NCBI RefSeq assembly: GCF_033118175.1
Contig: NC_083699.1
Location: 45,481,001-45,545,000, forward strand
DNA from: Dama dama
Taxonomy: Eukaryota; Chordata; Mammalia; Artiodactyla; Cervidae
DNA: 64,000 bases
Direction of reading: 5' to 3'
Shown: positions 58,411-64,000 of the stretch, piece by piece
Position numbering within the stretch: position 1 is the stretch's first letter
Layout of the letters: every line of letters starts with the position of its first letter
Made by a program: the position numbers and the translations under genes
The notes under the pieces: generated by a model
Told to the model about the DNA's origin: nothing
Seen by the model: the letters and a program-made list of their open reading frames with translations, nothing else
Databases searched by the model: none

Positions 58411-58447
58411 CCATTGGCCGCCAGGCCTTGTGCCTGGCGGCCAATGG
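58411..58447. promoter_or_regulatory. Inverted CCAAT-box pair forming a perfect hairpin
   Basis: The 16-base left arm at 58411-58426 (CCATTGGCCGCCAGGC) is exactly repeated in reverse complement at 58432-58447, with a five-base loop CTTGT. Each arm carries one CCAAT box (ATTGG at 58413-58417, CCAAT at 58441-58445), the NF-Y recognition word. A third inverted CCAAT lies at 58490-58494. The positions, roughly 100-180 bp before the start site, suit NF-Y. Confidence 0.85.
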
Positions 58448-58539
58448 GGGGGCGCGGTCCACGAGCGGTGCCGCGTGTCTCCTCCTCCCATTGGCTGAAA
58501 GTTACTGTGGGAAAGAAAGTTTGGGAAGTTTCACACGAG
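58427..58539. promoter_or_regulatory. N-box cluster (HES1 autorepression sites)
   Basis: Three CACNAG words: CTTGTG at 58427-58432 (CACAAG on the minus strand, starting in the loop of the CCAAT hairpin), CACGAG at 58460-58465, and CACGAG at 58534-58539, which overlaps the distal RBPJ half-site. Negative feedback of HES1 on its own promoter through N-boxes is established and drives the roughly two-hour oscillation. That these three are the functional ones is inferred from position. Confidence 0.75.
58506..58537 (+). promoter_or_regulatory. HES1: Paired RBPJ (CSL) sites of the HES1 promoter
   Basis: TGTGGGAA at 58506-58513 faces TTTCACACG at 58529-58537 (reverse complement CGTGTGAAA). The GTGGGAA and TTCACAC cores point at each other with 16 bp between, the arrangement known as a sequence-paired site, at which two Notch intracellular domain/RBPJ/Mastermind complexes can dimerise. 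A third TTGGGAAG at 58521-58528 lies in the spacer. This is the main Notch input to the gene. Confidence 0.92.
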
Positions 58540-58560
58540 CCGTTCGCGTGCAGTCCCAGA

Positions 58561-58568
58561 TATATATA
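58561..58568 (+). promoter_or_regulatory. HES1: HES1 TATA box
   Basis: TATATATA followed by GAGG, about 30 bp before the inferred transcription start and 24 bp after the distal edge of the paired RBPJ sites. A TATA box at this place is a known feature of the HES1 promoter. Confidence 0.92.
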
Positions 58569-58589
58569 GAGGCCGCCAGGGCCTGGGGA

Positions 58590-58828
58590 TCACACAGGAT
58601 CCGGAGCTGGTGCTGATAACAGCGGAATCCCCCGTCTACCTCTCTCCTTGGTCCTGGAATTGCGCTACCGATCACCAAGTAGCCATAAGATATTATAATA
58701 AACCCTCAGCACTTGCTCAGTAGTTTTGAGAAAGTCTAAAGTAAAAGGGACATAAGCAAAACAATAATTTTTGCGTGAAGAACTCCAAAAATAAAATTCT
58801 CTAGGGATTAAAAAAAAAGAAAAAGAAA
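58590..58828 (+). other. HES1: HES1 5' untranslated region (inferred start site near 58590)
   Basis: The start site is placed about 30 bp after the TATA box, at the GATCACACAGGATC stretch that I recall as the beginning of mammalian HES1 transcripts. The leader of about 239 nt has no ATG before the HES1 start and ends in a purine-rich run (A9, then GAAAAAGAAA) directly before the initiation codon. There is no splice site between the leader and exon 1 that I would call. The exact start nucleotide is inferred. Confidence 0.85.
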
Positions 58829-60722
58829 ATGCCAGCTGATATAATGGAGAAAAATTCCTCGTCCCCGGTGGCTGCTACCCCAGCCAGTGTCAACACGACA
58901 CCGGATAAACCAAAGACAGCATCTGAGCACAGAAAGGTAAGGGCAGTACCTGTATTTCTCTGCACCCCCAAGAAATTAAGTCGGGGTTGGGGGCTCCTTT
59001 CTCCCTTAAAATCGCGGGGAGAAATGGCAGGTCCCATGGGAACTCAAGCGCTCTTTTTTAAAAAATTTTCTTTGCAGTCATCAAAGCCTATCATGGAGAA
59101 AAGACGAAGAGCAAGAATAAATGAAAGTCTGAGCCAGCTAAAAACACTGATTTTGGATGCTCTTAAAAAAGATGTAAGTGGGTAATTCTGCCTTTTTTTT
59201 TTCTCTCTCTCTCTCTCTCCCCCAGGTATTAAGAATGAAATCCCCTTGCCTGCGGGGTCTTCCCTGCCTGCACTGCATTCTCAGAGGCGGGAGAGCTGGG
59301 CCCCTCTAGCCGAGGTCTAGGGCTGTCGCCGCCGTGGCCGGGGGGAGGGACGGACCCCCACCATTCCGAGGCCTCTGTCGAGGCTCTCACTTTCCTCCTT
59401 TGCCTCCTCTTCTGTGCAGAGTTCGCGGCATTCCAAGCTGGAAAAGGCGGACATTCTGGAAATGACAGTGAAACACCTCCGGAACCTGCAGCGGGCACAG
59501 ATGACGGGTGAGGGCGGCTAGCCGCGTCCCCCTCTGCGGGCGTCCCTCTCGCCCCGCGGTGATTTCTTCCAGACTTCCGCCCGTGGTTGTGAGAGGCATT
59601 CAGCTACATTTTACTGCCTTGGCTCACTCTTGCGTTCCCACGGTCTGGGGCTTATTTATAGCCACAACTCCAAGTTGTTACTGTTCCGGAAAGGGAGGGA
59701 GAGAGGTTGTAGTGGCGAGGGCGGCGGGCGGCTTGGCAGTGGGGGAAGCGGATGGGGGTGAAAGGATTTAGAACCGTGGCGGTTTTTAAGCTGCGTGGAG
59801 CCTGGGGTCATCTGGTTTAGCACGCCCTCCTCGCCCGCTACATAAGGGGAAATAAGGCTCGAATGGTGCAGAAGAGGGGGAAGGGCACTATCCAAGGTCA
59901 CATCGCGCGGGGGTGGGGAGGAGGCAAATTTGAGGCTTCAGATCAGGTTAAATGAAGCAACAGGGAATGGAAAAGGGAGCGTCTCGGGGTCGGTCGCCAA
60001 GCTAGTGTGGAGAGGTGGATGGTTTTTCTAAACCCAGCCGGCTACCCAGAGGCAGTTCCGCGGGCGGGTGGTCAGGGAGGCGTGCCGCAGGGACCTCCCA
60101 GGGCGGAGGCGGTGGCTTCGGGGCCAGGGCCGGGCCGTTCGGTGACCCATTCGTCTCCTTCTGGCCCGCAGCCGCGCTAAGCACAGACCCGAGCGTGCTG
60201 GGGAAGTACCGCGCCGGCTTCAGCGAGTGCATGAACGAGGTGACCCGCTTCCTGTCCACGTGTGAGGGCGTTAACACCGAGGTGCGCACCCGACTCCTCG
60301 GCCACCTGGCCAACTGCATGACCCAGATCAACGCCATGACCTACCCAGGGCAGCCGCACCCCGCCTTGCAGGCGCCGCCGCCGCCCCCGCCAGGACCTGG
60401 CGGCCCGCAGCACGCGCCGTTCGCGCCGCCGCCGCCGCTCGTGCCGATCCCCGGGGGTGCGGCGCCCCCTCCCGGCGGCGCGCCCTGCAAGCTGGGCAGC
60501 CCGGCTGGAGAGGCGGCTAAGGTGTTCGGCGGCTTCCAAGTGGTGCCGGCGCCGGACGGCCAGTTTGCCTTCCTCATCCCCAATGGGGCTTTCGCTCACA
60601 GCGGCCCAGTCATCCCAGTCTACACCAGCAACAGCGGGACCTCGGTGGGCCCCAACGCAGTGTCTCCTTCCAGCGGCCCCTCGCTCACGGCAGACTCCAT
60701 GTGGAGACCGTGGCGGAACTGA
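58829..60722 (+). CDS. HES1: HES1 transcriptional repressor, 4 coding exons (58829-58936, 59078-59173, 59420-59507, 60172-60722)
   Basis: Nuclear bHLH repressor acting downstream of Notch; it binds N-box and class C sites as a dimer and recruits Groucho/TLE corepressors. The spliced frame gives 280 residues, the usual mammalian length. The basic region (about residues 34-47) carries the family proline at residue 40, followed by RRRARINESL and the helix-loop-helix to about residue 91. The Orange domain lies at about 110-143, a Pro/Ala-rich stretch at about 155-190, and the Groucho-binding WRPW at 275-278, two residues before the stop. All three introns (141, 246 and 664 bp) have GT...AG ends. 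Exons 1 and 2 end on codon boundaries, while Ala98 is split between exons 3 and 4. The start has A at -3, with no upstream ATG in the inferred leader; a second in-frame ATG is codon 6. No frameshift or missing key residue is seen. Identification comes from recognising the family protein and is secure. Confidence 0.99.
58937..59077 (+). other. HES1: HES1 intron 1 (141 bp, in frame and stop-free)
   Basis: GTAAGG donor and TTTGCAG acceptor behind a T-rich tract. The length is 47 codons and the frame of exon 1 stays open through it into exon 2. If retained, it would insert 47 residues between Lys36 and Ser37, just before the basic region; translation would then run on through exon 2 unless intron 2 was also kept. 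Confidence 0.95.
59508..60171 (+). other. HES1: HES1 intron 3 (664 bp)
   Basis: GTGAGG donor and CCCGCAG acceptor. It is GC-rich in its last 200 bp. A weak MIR-like stretch around 59840-59905 shows the ATAAGGGGAAA and CCAAGGTCACA words of a MIR core. The last 157 bp, from an ATG at 60015, are open in the frame of exon 4. Confidence 0.9.
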
Positions 60723-61095
60723 GGGGCTCAGGCCACCCCTCCCCCTAAATTCCCCAAACCACCTCTCTTCCCTCGGGACGATAAACAGGAACTTGGACCC
60801 TGAGAGAGAAGGCAGGACTTTTGAGATTAAGTAGTTACTTTTTTTTTTTTAATTTCTAAAGTTACTTTTTTTGTAGAGAGCTGTATTAAGTGACTGACCA
60901 TGCACTATATTTGTATATATTTTATATGTTCATATTGGATTGCGCCTTTGTATTATAAAAGTTCAGATGACATTTCGTTTTTTACACGAGATTTCTTTTT
61001 TATGTGATGCCAAAGATGTTTGAAAATGCTCTTAAAATATCTTCCTTTTGGGAAGTTTATTTGAGAAAATATAATAAAAGAGTGAAGGTTCTTAT
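60723..61095 (+). other. HES1: HES1 3' untranslated region
   Basis: About 373 nt from the stop codon to the expected cleavage point 15-20 nt after the AATAAA. It is AT-rich and holds a run of T with short ATTT and TATATTT words typical of unstable mRNAs. A Pumilio-type TGTATATA lies at 60912-60919 and a miR-9 seed match CCAAAGA at 61010-61016. The short half-life of HES1 mRNA and its control by miR-9 are established in mouse; the site assignments here are by eye. Confidence 0.85.
61073..61078 (+). terminator. HES1: HES1 polyadenylation signal AATAAA
   Basis: Canonical AATAAA inside the word ATAATAAAAG, followed within about 15-25 nt by the GT/T-rich stretch GGTTCTTATGTCTTAG, as expected for a cleavage site near 61095. 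No other AATAAA lies between the stop codon and this point. Confidence 0.9.
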
Positions 61096-62089
61096 GTCTT
61101 AGAATTGATTATTTCAGAATATGTGAAAATGAAGGTCTTGGCAGAATTTGAATTACACATAATCTGAGAATTCAGGAATTGGCTCCTTTTGTTATTAAAA
61201 GAATATTTTAAAAACCCATCAAGCCTTTTACCACTGCTCCTTGAGCTAAATTCCATTTAATTTGTGAGAACCCATCTGTTATGGCTTCCTTGATCAATTT
61301 GTGGTCAAGTCTCTTAAAAGATTCCAAAAACCTTTTTAGTTGCAGGTGGGTTCATTCAGTCCTGGTTCTCATACTGGCTCCTTCTGAGGAAGATGGAAGG
61401 GGGCTGAATTCATGAAGTTAATTAATCCAGTACTAGGTGCCCACTGCACATGTAAGGGTGGCTCCTGCAGCACTAGTGCCCTAGGGTATCTCACCAGCAT
61501 CCAAGCAAAAAGTCTTCATAGCTGCAGCTCCAGCCTTCAAGTGTTGGAGTCTTTAATTAGTCAGTCCTTGCAGCTAGACATTTTCTGTACCAGCACCTAA
61601 AAGTTTGAAATGCCTCTCTGCACCCTCTTCAAGCAAGCTGAGAAGGTCAACAGATTCCTTCTGCCAAGGAACAGCTAGTTAGACTCCCAAGTGGAGCCCC
61701 AGTCCAGATGATTAACACCAGACATATGTTTTTGATAAGTTTCTGTGCTTGGCTCTAATAGAGAAAGCATGTGGAGGCCGTCCTGGCAAGCACACAGGCC
61801 ATCTTCCCCTTTTAATACAAACAGCAAGCGACCCCTTTGCTTGGTCATGCCCCATTTCCAGGCAAGATGTGGGCTCCAGATAGAAGCAAAAGGGTTGTCT
61901 CGGGTTTCAGCTCACATAACCCTCCTTAACAAGTCCTAACTCAAAGCGGACAGCTTTAAACTGTGCCAGGATCTGCAGGGAATTTCTTCCAAATCCCATC
62001 ACAAAGGCTTGTCAGATTTTGTCAGATTTGGCCAGGTGTTTGACTGCATCCAGGTGTTGGGGAAATGAAAACCACGAGCCCTGCGAGAC
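61096..62089. other. HES1 3' flank, no gene seen
   Basis: Repeat-poor AT-rich sequence with no further coding exon. Frames of 60-64 residues here have no features. Confidence 0.5.
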
Positions 62090-62249
62090 CAGACACATCA
62101 GCCGCGCTGTGGGTCTGGCGGGCGCGCCCTCCTCCCGCACCGCCGGCCAGTCCTCCCCCTCCCCCCGCCCCCGGCCTGGCCCCTCCCGCCAGCCTCCTCT
62201 CGCCGCTCCCCCCCCCCCCCCAACCCCTCTCTTAGAAGGGCTTCTGGGA
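62090..62249. repeat. GC-rich block with C14 run
   Basis: Short CpG-containing block (62105-62160) leading into a C-rich tract with 14 consecutive C at 62208-62221. Confidence 0.8.
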
Positions 62250-62254
62250 GGAGA

Positions 62255-62480
62255 AGGATGAGGCGGGAGAGATCAATCTTTGAAGCTTTCCTAACAAAGA
62301 TAAAGCCAACGATTTTCTGTCTTATTTCAAAAGCTTTACCTCTCCCCTGCCTGGCTGGCCTTTCCCACAGGCCAGTGTGGAGAGCCGCTCTATCACTGGA
62401 ATGATCTAGCAGACAGCAGTCAGTTTTCTACTCAAATACCTTCCATCCAGCTTCAGATCTAGAGTGAAAGGTTTAAAAAA
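62255..62480. promoter_or_regulatory. Candidate downstream enhancer (TCF and RBPJ words)
   Basis: Repeat-free. GATCAATCTTTGAAG (62272-62286) and CTAACAAAGATAAAG contain TCF/LEF-like words in opposite orientations. TTCCCACA (TGTGGGAA on the minus strand) is at 62362-62369 inside GGCCTTTCCCACAGGCC. About 1.3 kb after the HES1 poly(A) signal. Function is inferred. Confidence 0.4.
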
Positions 62481-63269
62481 TACTTTAAAAATGTTGGCTC
62501 CTACTTGCCTCATTTTGCCTCTGTGAAAGGTGTCCAACATACCTTCCCCCCAAAGAAATAGACATACACACACACCCTTCTTTATCATATCATTTTCCTG
62601 CCATTTCTCTCCTGTTTAAACACAGACATAATAACAATTGCTCCCCAACCCAAGCTCAAATGCTTCACTTGGTAAATCTGTCCTCTGGCTCCACCGGAAG
62701 TGTCCTGGCAGAAATAAGGGAGACAACAATCTCATTTTTATAAAAATGCATTTATATTCTTAAAAATTGACACACACACACAGTGCAATCATTAAATCAA
62801 CTCAAAACTCAATCTCTTCATCTTCCCCTCTTCAGAAGGGGAACAACTGAATAAAGCGGATTTTTATTAATATCAAAAGTCCACAGATATTGAGGGGAGT
62901 GATAATGTTTAAGAAGTAAACATTTGTTCGTTTGAAAATAATTTGTACAAATAATATTTGTACAAATAATTTGTAATTTGTACTTTGAAAGTGGTCTTTT
63001 TCCCCCTGAAATTTGGGTTTAAACTAGTAGATGAGGCATTTCCGTACAAAACGAAAAGAAAGGGTGGACCCTAGGCCCCAGTGGGGATTTTCAGGCTCTT
63101 TCGCCGGTTCTGCCGGCAAGCTCACTGTATCTCTTTGGGTGAGTCATTTCCCTTCTCCGGGACATTTCCAAGCCCGTGAAAGGAGTGTGTTTATTTCTAA
63201 GGCCCTGTACTCTCCTGCACTCAGGCTCTTTCTGCAGTAATCAGCTGGGGGAGAGGAGAAGCTTCAGTC
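62481..63269. other. HES1 3' flank, AT-rich
   Basis: AT-rich with a short direct repeat of TTTGTACAAATAAT near 62940-62970. No gene or named repeat. Confidence 0.55.
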
Positions 63270-64000
63270 TTGCCCACAACAGGATTCTTCGGGCCAGAAG
63301 GAATTACACAATCTTGAGTCGCACCCAGCAGCCCCTCTCCTCCGCCCCGGGGCGGTGCCGGTGGCTCCCGATAAGGCGCGGCTCCAATCTCCACGTCCGG
63401 ATGCGGGCCGCTGGCCTTGCTGCCGCTGGCATTAGCCTCTCAATGGAGACCCTCCCGGGCTCTGGCCCCCCGCCGTGCCCGGCAGCATCCGGAGCTGAAA
63501 AGGCGCTGAACTGGAAGCGGGGCGGGGGATGGAGGGATGGTTGGCTCTCCTGGGTCTAGACTCGGGAGCCTTCTCTAAGCAGTGAGTTGCCGCGACTGGG
63601 AGGCGCGCCCCCTCCGCGCGCCCCATTCCATCCCACGTGTTGCTGGGGTGGGGACCTAGGGGTTAAGCTGGACCCCCTCATCGTCACCGCCGTCCCGGGA
63701 AACCTGTCATTAAAGTCAATTAACTTTTCCCACACCCCTTGGCCGGTAACAACCCGCTGCTAGCTTCCTCCCCGGCTCCTAAGTGCAACCAGATGGGCGG
63801 CCAAGCTGCCCCCGCCGCGCGCCCGCCGGGGCCGCCGGGGGTTCCAGGGAGGCCGCCGCGGCTCGCGGCCCGGGCGAGGAGCAGGCCGGGGCGGCCACGC
63901 CGGGCCAGCCCCGGCGGCCCTGCGGCCAAGGTGGTTTGCTTAGCAGGCCCGGCTGCTTTCTGGCAGGAAATGAATAGCTCCCAGATGAGCTCAGGCAACC
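63270..64000. promoter_or_regulatory. CpG island at the window end
   Basis: CpG-dense from about 63270, peaking at 63800-63930, with CCCACGTG at about 63632 and a non-CpG core CATTAAAGTCAATTAAC followed by TTCCCACA (63727-63734). It continues beyond the window. It could be the promoter of a downstream transcript or a distal HES1 island; the frames through it are GC-driven. Confidence 0.6.

Noticed and set aside
58389..58616. 75-residue frame over the HES1 core promoter
   Set aside because: It covers the CCAAT, RBPJ and TATA elements and ends near the start site; it would not be in the transcript.
60177..60599. 140-residue frame antisense to HES1 exon 4
   Set aside because: A shadow of GC-rich coding sequence on the other strand.

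Overview
The window is nuclear DNA from a ruminant, most likely a bovid. This rests on about a dozen tRNA-Glu-derived Bov-tA SINEs, several 3' tails and one long body of the RTE-type retrotransposon BovB, one CHR-type cetartiodactyl SINE, and ruminant L1 3' ends, all scattered among older mammalian repeats (L2, MIR, MLT1 LTRs, MER5/MER3-like hAT elements). The species (cattle, sheep, goat or other) cannot be fixed from the sequence alone.

The only protein-coding gene I can support is HES1, the Notch-effector bHLH-Orange-WRPW repressor. It lies on the + strand with four coding exons at 58829-58936, 59078-59173, 59420-59507 and 60172-60722, giving an intact 280-residue protein. Its promoter is complete: an inverted pair of CCAAT boxes in a perfect hairpin, a third CCAAT box, paired RBPJ sites with a 16-bp spacer, N-boxes for autorepression, a TATA box, and a start site near 58590. 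A poly(A) signal at 61073 ends the transcript.

Layout: (1) 1-56 kb is a gene desert 5' of HES1, a mosaic of repeats and unique DNA. Some unique blocks (about 14.5-14.85, 17.58-17.86, 28.48-28.76, 36.25-36.64 and 41.74-41.85 kb) have the look of conserved non-coding regulatory DNA: AT-rich homeodomain, TCF or RBPJ-like words and no recognisable repeats. (2) 56.34-57.72 kb is a dense CpG island, separate from the HES1 promoter, carrying CA/CG tracts and a CGG run. (3) 57.7-61.1 kb is the repeat-poor HES1 promoter and gene. (4) 61.1-64 kb is 3' flank, with a candidate TCF/RBPJ element near 62.3 kb and a second CpG island from about 63.27 kb to the window end.

No tRNA or rRNA genes, CRISPR arrays or operons are present. 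Nearly all the open reading frames outside HES1 are chance frames, GC-driven frames in CpG islands, or decayed BovB reverse-transcriptase pieces. The points most worth checking are the in-frame, stop-free first intron of HES1, the CCAAT hairpin with an N-box spanning its loop, the tail-to-tail BovB inverted repeat at 30.5-31.3 kb, and the candidate distal and downstream enhancers. I did not find a new protein system.
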